Below the pieces are notes generated by a model. That model had not been told where the DNA came from. It was given only the letters and a program-made list of their open reading frames with translations, and made no database searches. Made by a program: the position numbers and the translations under genes. DNA of 64,000 nucleotides from the NCBI GenBank assembly GCA_021772615.1, contig JAJFLQ010000132.1, forward strand, positions 1 to 64,000. The letters run 5' to 3'. Shown piece by piece: positions 17,549-26,500 of the stretch. The first letter of the stretch is position 1. Each line of letters begins with the position of its first letter. The DNA comes from Verrucomicrobiota bacterium (lineage in GTDB: Bacteria; Verrucomicrobiota; Lentisphaeria; JABSQK01; JAJFLO01).

Positions 17549-17950
17549 GTCGGGAATGGTGTATTCCAGTAGGCCTGCTTCACGCAAACGTGGCAATGCC
17601 TTGCGCGTATGTTACCACTCAATTTTCTGTGCCCAAGAACTTTCGCAATTGCTGCCGAAGACGCTGATTTTTTTTAACACATTTATGTAGAGATCTGCGT
17701 TGACTTGTGCCTCATGTGCTTCGACATGTGCGATTTCTGAAGGAGCGTCGGGCTTTTCGCGGAATTCGGGCACGCGGATGATCATACGAAACACATCCCC
17801 TTCAATCAATTGGGGATCCGTGCCTCCGTATTTCTTGCCGTACAGCATCATCTTCCGCATACCGGAACCCAGTTCGTCGGCGCGGTGGATTTCCCGAAAG
17901 AAAGCGCCGAGCACCGGATTCTTGGAAACGGCGCAAAGGTGGCCGGATTT
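17549..17950 (-). pseudogene. Fragment of an AlbA_2/HATPase_c_4-type regulator
   Basis: The minus strand encodes KNPVLGAFFREIHRADELGS and then GMRKMMLYGKKYGG, the C-terminal ATPase-like segment of AlbA_2-containing RecG-like transcriptional regulators. A separate frame at about 17549-17600 reads LPRLREAGLLEYTIPD, the winged-helix end of the same family. The N-terminal half is missing and the two pieces are in different frames, so this is a decayed gene. It probably entered and decayed with the surrounding debris. Confidence 0.6.
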
Positions 17951-18005
17951 AACACCCTAAAATCCGTGAGGGCGATTGGCATTTTCGATGCTGACCTTTC
18001 CGTTC

Positions 18006-18090
18006 GATGCGGCGAAACTCCGGGCGGTCACATCTGAAACGTTGGCCTGCCTGGCATTGCCAAGGCGTTTCCACACGAAGGCAGATTAAG
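18006..18090 (+). pseudogene. cmr5 3'-end fragment
   Basis: About 84 bp matching the last 28 codons of cmr5, with substitutions but no gaps. It ends CGTTTCCACACGAAGGCAG and TAA. There is no start or upstream part of the gene here. It marks the left border of the duplicated block. Confidence 0.8.
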
Positions 18091-18102
18091 CAGGAGGATG
18101 AT

Positions 18103-18321
18103 ATGATGCATAATGAAAGTACGGCAATAATAGAGAAGGACGGAGAATGGTATGTTGGTTACGCCGCCGAAATTCCCGGTGCGAACGGCCAGGGACGTTC
18201 GAAACAGGAATGTCTGGATAGTCTTTCGTCGGCAATTGAACTCATCTTCGAGGACCGCAGGGAAGACGCGTTGAGAGGGCTCCCGCCCGAAGCCGACCCG
18301 GGAGTCGTGACGGTCGGATGA
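18103..18321 (+). CDS. hicB: Orphan HicB-family antitoxin (second copy)
   Basis: A 72-residue HicB, same length as the copy in the cmr operon and identical at 64 of 72 positions. Differences include F6S, I18V, R35K, E36Q, L49F, S56A and R66P/Q67G. The AGGAGG ribosome site and tandem ATG codons are retained, and the frame is undamaged. No hicA follows: only its first four codons remain before unrelated sequence. If expressed it could still bind the HicA encoded at 12207 and so act as a backup antitoxin; otherwise it is a young relic. Confidence 0.78.
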   Translation: MMHNESTAIIEKDGEWYVGYAAEIPGANGQGRSKQECLDSLSSAIELIFEDRREDALRGLPPEADPGVVTVG

Positions 18322-18329
18322 AACGCTCG

Positions 18330-18405
18330 CCGGCCGTTGCGATTCCGGGGCCGCGCCAGTACGGAAAGTCAACGCTGGCGAAAAAGGTGTTGAGGCCGGT
18401 TCAGT
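18330..18405 (+). pseudogene. AAA_14-type ATPase N-terminal fragment
   Basis: Directly after the hicA start codons the same frame reads AVAIPGPRQYGKSTLAKKVL. This is the P-loop opening (GPRQxGKST) of AAA_14/DUF4143 ATPases, then homology is lost. The fragment is about 25 codons, so it is a remnant fused by chance to the duplicated hicA start. Confidence 0.55.
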
Positions 18406-18474
18406 TCTCGTCAGACACCGATGTCGCTTTGTTTGGCGTAACGGTCTCCAATGTATCACCGACCGGAGTTTTCC

Positions 18475-18540
18475 TGGAGGGACACAGTCCTCTGTGTCCG
18501 AAAGTCGTGGCGTACGGTCGCAGAGGACTGCGGCCCTCCA
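18475..18540. repeat. REP-like nested hairpin repeat
   Basis: GGACACAG-TCCT-CTGTGTCC (18480-18499) is a perfect 8-bp stem with a 4-nt loop. It sits inside a larger imperfect inverted repeat: GGAGGGACACAGTCCTCTG on the left and CAGAGGACTGCGGCCCTCC on the right. Such GGAGGG-CCCTCC hairpins resemble dispersed intergenic repeats. No second full copy was seen in the window. Confidence 0.6.
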
Positions 18541-18631
18541 TCCAATACCTCGAGTCCGGGAATCAAGAGGCTACGAGACCTGTCGCGGTCTGACCTGCAG
18601 GAGAAAAAGCATTGGAGTCTGCCCACGAAGT

Positions 18632-18790
18632 GAGAGCTGATTGTTTTTATTGGCGTCTATTGGCGTCTATTCGCGGTTCCCGGTTTGTAATCCTTCGCTT
18701 CCGGTCCAACCAGTTGCAGGGCTTTGTCGACATCGATTTCGAACCGGCGGTCGTGCGCAACACGGTCATTTCTCGAATTCACATTCCGCT
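18632..18790. repeat. Gene-tail direct repeat copy B
   Basis: Aligns with 17322-17480. It forms the 3' third of the B-box gene and about 30 bp beyond it. A 12-bp tandem unit (TTGGCGTCTATT) at about 18650-18673 is present here but single in copy A. Confidence 0.75.
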
Positions 18791-19022
18791 TGATAAGTCC
18801 GCAATGCGTGCACGCAGCAACCGCATCGTCGTCGGGATGAATATAACACGTGCCGACCATGTCCGTTTCGTCGGTGTCCGGGCGGGCGGAGGGTTGCAGC
18901 AGGGCGCGGAAGGTATGGATCAGAACGTGGCTGCCGCACGCCGTACACCGTTGCCACGTACCGTCGTCGGTCGACGGGAGGGGTTGCAGGTCGGCATTGC
19001 ACCGGGTGCATGGTAACGTCAC
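18657..19022 (-). CDS. Zinc-ribbon/B-box-type protein with a swapped tail
   Basis: A 121-residue product. The first part has a CTRC...CTAC zinc-ribbon pattern (residues 5-31). A B-box-like segment CYIHPDDDAVAACTHCG follows at about 59-75. After that the expected remaining metal-binding Cys/His residues are absent. Instead the tail matches, in frame, the unknown gene remnant at 17341-17545. I read it as a B-box gene whose 3' end was replaced by recombination, so zinc binding of the second module may be lost. It starts 3 bp after the RDD gene ends and is probably co-transcribed. Function is unknown. Confidence 0.6.
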   Translation of the reverse strand: MTLPCTRCNADLQPLPSTDDGTWQRCTACGSHVLIHTFRALLQPSARPDTDETDMVGTCYIHPDDDAVAACTHCGLIKRNVNSRNDRVAHDRRFEIDVDKALQLVGPEAKDYKPGTANRRQ

Positions 19023-19025
19023 GAT

Positions 19026-19769
19026 TCAGCCGTCCTTTTTCACCACGCGCGTTGCGCAGATTCTGTCGTGCAGGGCACGCTTTTCGTCATCCGGTCCGGC
19101 TATGACAAATCCAATCATGCAGGTCATATACGACACCACTTCGCCGAAATACCGGCCGCATGCCCGGGCATAACTCACACGGCCGCCGTCCGGCATGATC
19201 ACGATGAGGCCGCAGGCCATTTTTCCGGGTGTCGCCTGATACTTGCCGACGAAGTATGTGACGTAACTTATTCCCATCGCGAAGCCGAACAGTTGATTCA
19301 CGAAGAAGGCCACGGTGGTGATATCAAGTTCGCCTGCGAGATGGGATATCAAACCGACTACCAGACTCACAACGGCGCCGGCGATGGTCAGCAATACACC
19401 GTCAATCATTTTGGCGGCCAAGCGGATCCAGAATCCTGCGTATTGAAACATTCTGCCGTCGGATACGCCTTCTCTGAGTTTCTGCAGGAACAACGGTTTG
19501 CACGCCATGCATACCCGGGAATCGCGGACATGAATCAATTGATTCGCATCGAAGCGCAGGCCGCACTCGGTGCACGTTTGAGCGTCTCCTCGCGGTCTAT
19601 CCGGCATCGTTTCGCCTGCGAATACGTCGGCATACTGTTGCCAATCCGTCATGTTCGCGTTCCAAACAAGGGTATCCGGGGTTATGGTTCCGTTGTCTAC
19701 CAGGACAGTGAAGGCATCCTGTGGAACGGGGCCTTTCCGGTCGCGATTGTTCGCGTAGTACCAATCCAT
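19026..19769 (-). CDS. GYF_2-RDD family membrane protein
   Basis: Inner-membrane protein of unknown function, 247 residues. Residues 1-50 (WYYANNRDRKGPVPQDAF) are a GYF_2 domain, a likely peptide-binding module. A zinc-ribbon pair CTEC...CMAC lies at about 66-89. The rest is an RDD domain with several membrane spans: AGFWIRLAAKMIDGVLLTI with the defining Arg-Asp pattern, then GKYQATPGKMACGLIV. It is divergent from the methyltransferase gene at 19843 and heads a two-gene unit with the B-box protein. Confidence 0.88.
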   Translation of the reverse strand: MDWYYANNRDRKGPVPQDAFTVLVDNGTITPDTLVWNANMTDWQQYADVFAGETMPDRPRGDAQTCTECGLRFDANQLIHVRDSRVCMACKPLFLQKLREGVSDGRMFQYAGFWIRLAAKMIDGVLLTIAGAVVSLVVGLISHLAGELDITTVAFFVNQLFGFAMGISYVTYFVGKYQATPGKMACGLIVIMPDGGRVSYARACGRYFGEVVSYMTCMIGFVIAGPDDEKRALHDRICATRVVKKDG

Positions 19770-19842
19770 AATCGATCCTGTGTTACATGTTTAATCTTCG
19801 GCAAACCATACTCCAAACCCCGGCTACCAGTCAAGGCACGCA

Positions 19843-21000
19843 ATGAAACGGTGTACCAACTTATCAGATTTCTATCCCGATGACTACGTCGAATGGCTGA
19901 TGTCTTCGCTCCGGCTTACCTCGACAGATCTCGCGTCGGACCGCATTGTCGAGCCGCTGCATCACCTCCATCGCACGTGGATGCACGGCAGCGGCGGCAC
20001 CAGCGTGAACTACGATGATTCGGCATTGTTGTGTGCGTACGCCGTTTACTACATGACCGTCCAGATGCCCAAGCTCTGGTTTATGTTCGAGCGCTGTCCC
20101 ACATTGGCGGATGGCGTCGACACGACATCAGCCGCGCCAGATATCATCGATCTTGGCTGTGGCCCGGGAACATTCACGTGGGCCTGGTTGTTTTATGTGA
20201 TGGCGCGTTCGCCCGGCGCGCCGGTGCCGATTCGTCGGGTACGTTGCGTCGACCGGTCGCCGCGCTGCCTGGCCGTGGCGCGGCAACTGTCGGAGGAACT
20301 CAAGAGGCGGTACCTGCCGCTCCAGCATGTTGTTTTTGAATTTGTCGAAGCGGACTGGCGTGACCATATCGGCGCCCAATGCGGCGTAATGATTTTCGGC
20401 AACGTGCTGGTCGAGGCCGAAGAGTCCGGTTTGCCGATGGTGCCGTCGTCGGCAGACAATGTTGTGATTATCGAACCAGGAACACGTCCGCATTTTCAGA
20501 TATTACGACATGTCCGCGACGCATTTATTGGCAAAAAATGGTCTATAACATTTCCATGCACGAGCGCGAATGCGTGCCCGATGCAGCAGGACAACTGGTG
20601 CCATTTTCATATCAATCGATTTGTATTGCCGCTGATACAGCGCCTTTCGAACCGCACCGGTCGCCGCAATCCGCGCCATAACTTCATCGGCTTCGTTTTC
20701 GCCCGGTCGTCGCAACCACGCGATGTTCCAGGCTGGCGTGTGCTGTCGCGGTTGCGTCGCGTCAAGCGTTCCGGGGTACGCTATCTCTGCGACGGCAGTC
20801 ACCTGGTAGAAGCCGTCTTGAATCGCAAAGACAAGAACGATACGAATCGCGTTTTTCTTACTGCCGAAGCCGGCGATGCGATCACGATCGACACTGCCGG
20901 CGCACCGGCGGCAGACCTCGTCCGGACCGGACGAATAAGGGCCGGAGACCGTGTCCGTGACGTTGGCAAGGCGCTGGAATTGCCACATCCAAAGCCGTGA
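19843..21000 (+). CDS. Rsm22-like SAM-dependent methyltransferase
   Basis: Resembles the Rsm22 family, linked to small-subunit ribosome maturation. The SAM-binding motif DLGCGPGTFTWAW is at about residues 102-114, and VVIIEPGTRPHFQILR is a Rsm22-type post-SAM motif. The cysteine cluster PCTSANACPMQQDNWCHF (about 239-256) is the family's putative Fe-S or metal site. Length 385 fits. The start ATG at 19843 lies 73 bp from the divergent RDD gene, so a compact divergent promoter is likely. Confidence 0.85.
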   Translation: MKRCTNLSDFYPDDYVEWLMSSLRLTSTDLASDRIVEPLHHLHRTWMHGSGGTSVNYDDSALLCAYAVYYMTVQMPKLWFMFERCPTLADGVDTTSAAPDIIDLGCGPGTFTWAWLFYVMARSPGAPVPIRRVRCVDRSPRCLAVARQLSEELKRRYLPLQHVVFEFVEADWRDHIGAQCGVMIFGNVLVEAEESGLPMVPSSADNVVIIEPGTRPHFQILRHVRDAFIGKKWSITFPCTSANACPMQQDNWCHFHINRFVLPLIQRLSNRTGRRNPRHNFIGFVFARSSQPRDVPGWRVLSRLRRVKRSGVRYLCDGSHLVEAVLNRKDKNDTNRVFLTAEAGDAITIDTAGAPAADLVRTGRIRAGDRVRDVGKALELPHPKP

Positions 21001-21300
21001 ACCAACCACCAGCTCCAGACACGGCACGCGTCGGAGCACTTTAGTGTGCTTGCGCTATTCCCACGCGCAGTCCTCGCGAGACCGTGAAACTCACGATAAA
21101 TCGTGAACTTACGAACGTTGCGCACGTACATGTCCTGGAGAAAAAACCGCCATTCAATGATATTGTAACGTGATCGCCCGCAATGGTCGCCACAGCACCG
21201 AAGTAACAGGCTTTCAATTGAATAGCGCTACCGAGGACTGATAAGCATGTCGGCCGCCGAGGATAGTTGATGTTGGCTGCGGGATCCGTGTACGGTCGTC
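21001..21300. other. Gene-free intergenic region
   Basis: Lies between the convergent Rsm22-like and VWA genes. It holds a TCACGAT-AA-ATCGTGA hairpin at about 21090-21105 but no T-run, so no clear terminator. I see no coding potential. Confidence 0.5.
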
Positions 21301-23523
21301 TCACCGTAGGCCAATGCGACGGCGGAGAATCCAATCTGGAAGAACCGCGATCAGGATACAGGCCAGAAACCACCAGGTTTCTATCCAATGCTCTTTTTCC
21401 TCGATATAGCTTACGGCTTTTGTCAGCGCGAATTCGTCAACGGAATCGATGTCCTGATAGCGCCAGTATTCGCCCCCCGTCTGTCGCGCGAGACTTTGAA
21501 GCGGGCCCTCGGCCATCGGCCGCGGTTCCGATTCCGGGCTCATGTCCAGCACCAGGTATTCGTTGTCCGCACGGATTGAATCTCCTTCGGACGGCGTAAC
21601 TTTGAAATAGAAGTGATAGCCGCCCTTAAATCGCGGTATGAACTTGCCGAGATAGCGGCCGTCGACCCGCGGGTCGGGGATCAGGTGCATCGGGGGTTCT
21701 TCGCCTTCCGGCCCGACAACCGTGCACGCGATCGCGGCGCCGTTGTCCGGGTTGTATTGCTCGTCAAGCACATCCACCGAGAATTCCTGTTCACTGCCCA
21801 GAAGCAATTTTCTCGCGTACGGCTTGATTGTAAGTCGCGATTTGGAGGCCGACGCCATCCACGAAATCAGGCGACCCCAGAATAGTCCATGGTAGTGGCC
21901 GTCGTCGTCGCCTTGCATCACCCACTTCCATGTGTCAGGAAGATTGAGCAACGCGACCTTGCCGGTACCATAGTGTTGCGCCGCGAGGATAACCCACGAC
22001 GTTTCCGCCATGTGTATGACCGCGAGGGCGCCGGGTTTCAGGTCTTTTTCTTCAATCGGATATACCTCCGTCCCGTCCGGGACAAACAACTTATTCGACA
22101 GGCGCTCGATCTCGGTGATGTCGTCGGCGCCCATTATCTGGGACGACTGAAATGCAATCGTCCCGGCGCTGGTGCGTACCGTGTCCCGCGGCAGACCGGC
22201 GACTGGAAGGATATCCTGAAACGCCGTCTGGAATGTGTCGGCCGTGCCTGTGAATACGACCCCGCCGCCCTTGTTCTCGACGAAATTGACCAGACACGCG
22301 AAATCTTCGTCGTTCATCAGATATTGCGCATTCACGTGCAGCACGATGCAGTCGTAGTCGTTCAGGACCGTGCAGTCGGGGAAGCGATTGAGCGACGTTT
22401 TCTCGTCGCCGATGCCGCGGACGAACCATGGCGTCTCTCCAAGGCGAACAGCAGCGTCGATGTCGAGCTTCTCCTCTTTCTCCGCAAAAATCTTTAAGAA
22501 TTTATACTCCCAGTCGACATTGGCGCTGAAGAACAGGCACTTGAACACATCCGGATCATTGACCTCTACACCGGCAAAGTCGGTATTGTTCAGGTGGTTC
22601 TCCTCTCCGTCGGCCGCGGCCACGGTGATCTTGTACGTCTTGAATCCGGTTGTGAATGCAACGTGATCGAACGTCAACTCCGATTCGAGGCGGCCTTCAT
22701 CAAAGACCACGGTTTTTTCCGACAAGATCCGCCCGTCTTCATATAGGGTGACCTGGGCGGTCGTTTCCGATGAAAAATTGCGTGTGACGCGGGCGGTCAT
22801 CGGCAGAGGTTCATTCTTCACGCCGGATTCCGGAACATCCAGCCAGGCGATGCCGATATCATTCTTCGGATGCGGGTTGCCGACGCCGATACAGTGGACC
22901 GGAATATCCGCCTTCTTAAAATCGATGGCGGCTTCCATGAGTGAGGCGCCGACATTGTCGAGGCCGTCAGACACCAATACGACAGCGCCGATGGTTTTGT
23001 TGTCGACGGGGCTGTTGAGCGTATCGATTAGTGCGGTGTCGATATCGGTTTCGCCGGGAAGCGTGTTGAAATTGCCGCCTGGTTCGAAACGGCGGATATC
23101 GGTCCCCGCAAACAGGTAGAATCGTGCGTTTTCTGAAGGTGTTATGAACCGTCGGCTGAACGCTGATTCCGGCGACAGGATACGGTTTTTTACAAAGTCG
23201 ATGCGTCGCTCCGCACCGCAATCTGTGGTCTGCATACTGCCGCTGGCGTCGATGAGGTACATCACTGTGTAGTTTTCCTGATCCGGAGCGCGCCGAATGA
23301 GCACGGGGTTCATCAGCATGAGTGCGATAGCGGCGAACGCTGTCGCCTTCAATGCGACCAGCGCCACCCAGTAGCGCGGCGACACAACAGTGCGATAGCG
23401 GCGATAAAAGAGGATGACCAGACCGGTAACGACGACCGCGATGATCGCCAGCAAAAGCGGCGATGTCAGGGGTTCGAAACGTAGGCCCGGAAGGTGAGGG
23501 GCAATCGTAGTTGTGGAAGCCAT
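21301..23523 (-). CDS. VWA-domain membrane protein
   Basis: A 740-residue inner-membrane protein. Two N-terminal membrane spans (about 20-41 and 55-73) precede a von Willebrand A domain with MIDAS motif DASGSMQTTD near residue 93. A glutamine-amidotransferase-like Rossmann segment (DCIVLHVNAQYLMNDEDF) follows, then immunoglobulin-like C-terminal parts and a last membrane helix WWFLACILIAVLPDWIL. This architecture is common beside MoxR/BatA-type genes in PVC-group bacteria. It is downstream of the DUF4175-like gene by 28 bp on the same strand, so the two are likely one operon. Precise function is unknown. Confidence 0.82.
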   Translation of the reverse strand: MASTTTIAPHLPGLRFEPLTSPLLLAIIAVVVTGLVILFYRRYRTVVSPRYWVALVALKATAFAAIALMLMNPVLIRRAPDQENYTVMYLIDASGSMQTTDCGAERRIDFVKNRILSPESAFSRRFITPSENARFYLFAGTDIRRFEPGGNFNTLPGETDIDTALIDTLNSPVDNKTIGAVVLVSDGLDNVGASLMEAAIDFKKADIPVHCIGVGNPHPKNDIGIAWLDVPESGVKNEPLPMTARVTRNFSSETTAQVTLYEDGRILSEKTVVFDEGRLESELTFDHVAFTTGFKTYKITVAAADGEENHLNNTDFAGVEVNDPDVFKCLFFSANVDWEYKFLKIFAEKEEKLDIDAAVRLGETPWFVRGIGDEKTSLNRFPDCTVLNDYDCIVLHVNAQYLMNDEDFACLVNFVENKGGGVVFTGTADTFQTAFQDILPVAGLPRDTVRTSAGTIAFQSSQIMGADDITEIERLSNKLFVPDGTEVYPIEEKDLKPGALAVIHMAETSWVILAAQHYGTGKVALLNLPDTWKWVMQGDDDGHYHGLFWGRLISWMASASKSRLTIKPYARKLLLGSEQEFSVDVLDEQYNPDNGAAIACTVVGPEGEEPPMHLIPDPRVDGRYLGKFIPRFKGGYHFYFKVTPSEGDSIRADNEYLVLDMSPESEPRPMAEGPLQSLARQTGGEYWRYQDIDSVDEFALTKAVSYIEEKEHWIETWWFLACILIAVLPDWILRRRIGLR

Positions 23524-23551
23524 CTTTGCGAAATCACTCGATTCGAACCGG

Positions 23552-26500
23552 TCAGTTCATGGTACTCAGGTTTTTGAAATACTCTTTGACCAGCTTCCGA
23601 TAGGCGTCCGGCGGCTGTCTCCCGGAAATACGAGTGAGCTTTACTTTCTGCTCGATGTTCTGTTGCATCAGTTTTGCCTCAAGCAGCCGCGCTGTGCGAT
23701 GGAGCAGGTCCAGCATGGCGCCGTCTGCGCTTGCGCTCGCCGTTGTCTGTCCCAGCACGATTTCCGACATGGAATCCGTCAGCTGATCCATCAATTCATC
23801 GTTCAGCTGGCGGGTCATGTCCTGCATATCCTCCAAGACGGCTTCGTGCATCGCCTGCTTCTCCGCATCGCCTGCCGCCTGCCGGCCCCGAACTTTCATG
23901 GTGTTTTTCATGGTTTTCTGCAACATCGAGGAGAGCTGCGACTGCGAGAGGGTAGGGGATTGTTTCGCGGCGTTTTCGAGCGACTGCGAAAGTTGCGCAA
24001 GTGCTGCCTGAGCCTCCTTTTGATAGTCTGACGCTTTTGCCATTCTACCGTAGCGACACGCGTTCTCGGAACGTTTCATCTTGCCCGTTACGTTTTCATC
24101 TTGAGAAGAACGCACAGCCTCCTTGATATGTCTCGCGGCGTTCTTGTTTTGATTCTTCATGCCGGCGGCGAGATCTTCGAGGTTCTTCAGAAGATTCTCG
24201 AAACTCTCACGAATCTGCTTCTGTTCGCTAGCGAGTTCATTGGATTCCTCGGAGCCCGGGTCCTTATCACCGTGGGCGGCGGTGCGTTCGCCGAGTTGCG
24301 CCTGGCTTTCTTTGATCTTTTCAAGCATGTCATTCGCCTGCTGCAGATTGTCTCCCGAGATCGTATTCTGCAGGTCATCGATCAGCTCAAAACTGCGGCG
24401 GAGGAACTGGTGCGCCAGCTGCGCGTGTTTCCCCGCGTTGACGTCCTGATTTTTTCCCAGCACATCCAGGGTATGACGCATCTGGCGTATCGCTTCGCCG
24501 AATTCACGATCTGCAGGAGATGCTTCTGGAATCGGGCGCAGCATGTCGCGAATCTCGTTCGATTCGCGGAGAATATTTTCCTGTTTCCTGGCTATGAACT
24601 GGCGGGTGCCTTCAGACATCTCATCCATATTCTGCGACAGCTGATCGTTCACGCTTTGCTGCTTTCGTATCAACTTTTCGAGCGCGGCAGCGACTTGCTT
24701 GAGCACCGCCTTCTTTTCATTCTTCTTCTTGGACTTATTCTCTTCATTGACCTCGGATGTCTCTCCTTGTTCGCCCTCCTCACCCTCGCTGGGCGGTGGT
24801 GTGTTTTTCTGCAGTTCGATCTCGATCGAAATGAGATTCGAGAGCGCCTTGTTCTGCGATGTCAGCGACTCGTTGATAAGCTCCTGGGTAAGGTATCGTG
24901 TCGCATGCTCCATATTGTTCAGCGTCTGGTCGAATAATTCGCCGATAACGCCCAGCGACGCGGGGCCTTGCGGGTCATTATTCGCTGCCGCAACGGCGCT
25001 TTCCAGCAGCGATCCCATCACCGAATCCGCCGGCGGCGCGATCGCAGTTTCGATCGGTTCCGGCGGTTGGACGCCCCTGACTTCATCGAATCTGCTTCGT
25101 GTTGCCGTCAATAGATCCTGCGCCGAAATCGCCAGCTCGGCCAGAATATCGCGTTGTTCGGCCCCGTCGTCGATGCGGTGCGCATTCCAGGTTGATCGGA
25201 TCAAGTGTTTTTGCTCGACGATGAGGTCGCTTACTTTCAGAGTCTTGCGCTCGCTGCCGCCGGGTTGCTTGTCTTTGTCGCCGCCTTCGTCCTTGTCCGG
25301 CCGAATTTCGATGAAGCGGACGTCGGTTGCGCTGGTGTTCGCCAACGGGATGGCGTTGTCGGTTGCCGCGAAATAATAGGACACTACGTCGCCGCTCTTG
25401 ACGAGGCCGTCGAGCGGCAGTCTTTGCGCCACGGTTTTTTCCCGCGGCGGTGCGGCGCCGGCATCGTCGTACAGCGCATGATGCCGCCACTCACCGCCGG
25501 TGATGGCGTATACCAGTCTTACACCACGGACGCCATAATCGTCGGTGACCTTGAACGAGAATGTGACCTCGTCATCGGGCTTGCGCACGGCGTCCGCTTC
25601 GGGTGTAATCGGCTGGATGAGCGGTGGAAAGTCGTTGACGCACTCAATGTTGCAGGCGCGCTCGGACCGAACGATATGGCCGTGCTTGTCTTCCAGCACG
25701 ACAACGAATGCGATGTTGTCATCGACCTGCAGGCTGCACTGAAGTGCGGTTGATGCGGCCGGTGCGAACGTCGCCGGGGGCGCTTCCTCTATCTCCAGTG
25801 TTGCCGTGCACGGCATGTTCGTCTCGAGTGCGAACGTCACCCTGGAACCTCGTGGTACGGCGAAGTGCTTGAGTTCTGAGATCGTGACGTCGGGCAACTG
25901 CGTGTACGACGGCGGCGTGACGGTGATGGCAACTGTTTCGATCGCAGGCTTGAGGAAGGTTGTCACGCGATAGGTCGGGCTGCGCAGAGTCGGCGTGGTA
26001 ACTACATAGGAAAACGGCTTGTCGACGCTGTAAATCTCGAATGCGGACGCATCCCCGCCACGGCTGTACATCGCATATGTGTTGCTGCCGTTGGCGTCGC
26101 TAATGGTGACCTGGGCATTTTCCTCGCCGCGCATAATCTCCACAGCAATCAGCAGGTCATCGCCCAGACCGATCTCCGTGTTGCCGGGGGTGACAATAAG
26201 CCCCGGGTCGCTACCGCTCACGAGCGTACGTGCATGGGCCAGGGCCTTGCCTGGGAGCGGGAGCGGCACGAGTGCTGCGAACAGACCCGCGGCTACAACG
26301 GCGAGACACACGAGCTTGGGAATGTTTACAGTGCGACGCCTGACGACATCGTGTATATCCCGGGATGCCAATGCATTGTCTACACGTTGCAGCAGCGCGG
26401 CCTCGAACAGGCCCTGCTGTTTCGTCGGTGTCGCGGTCAATTCGAGTGCGCAATGCAATGAGTCCATGAATTCCGGGTACTCATCCTCGAGCAGCGTGGC

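Larger units (their letters stand above)
18006..18329. repeat. Duplicated segment copy B (cmr5 tail, hicB, hicA start)
   Basis: Gap-free 324-bp duplicate of 11895-12218. It begins with an untranslated cmr5 3' fragment (to about 18090), includes the AGGAGG site and an intact hicB, and ends at hicA codon 4, after which the sequence is unrelated. It shows that part of the cmr operon was copied to this spot. Confidence 0.9.

Noticed and set aside
18318..18593. 91-codon frame starting at the duplicated hicA ATG
   Set aside because: It is the hicA start fused to an AAA_14 P-loop fragment and then to hairpin-repeat sequence; a chimera of debris, not a gene.
19068..19883. 271-codon plus-strand frame opposite the RDD gene
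   Set aside because: Antisense shadow of the RDD gene, which has clear family motifs on the minus strand.
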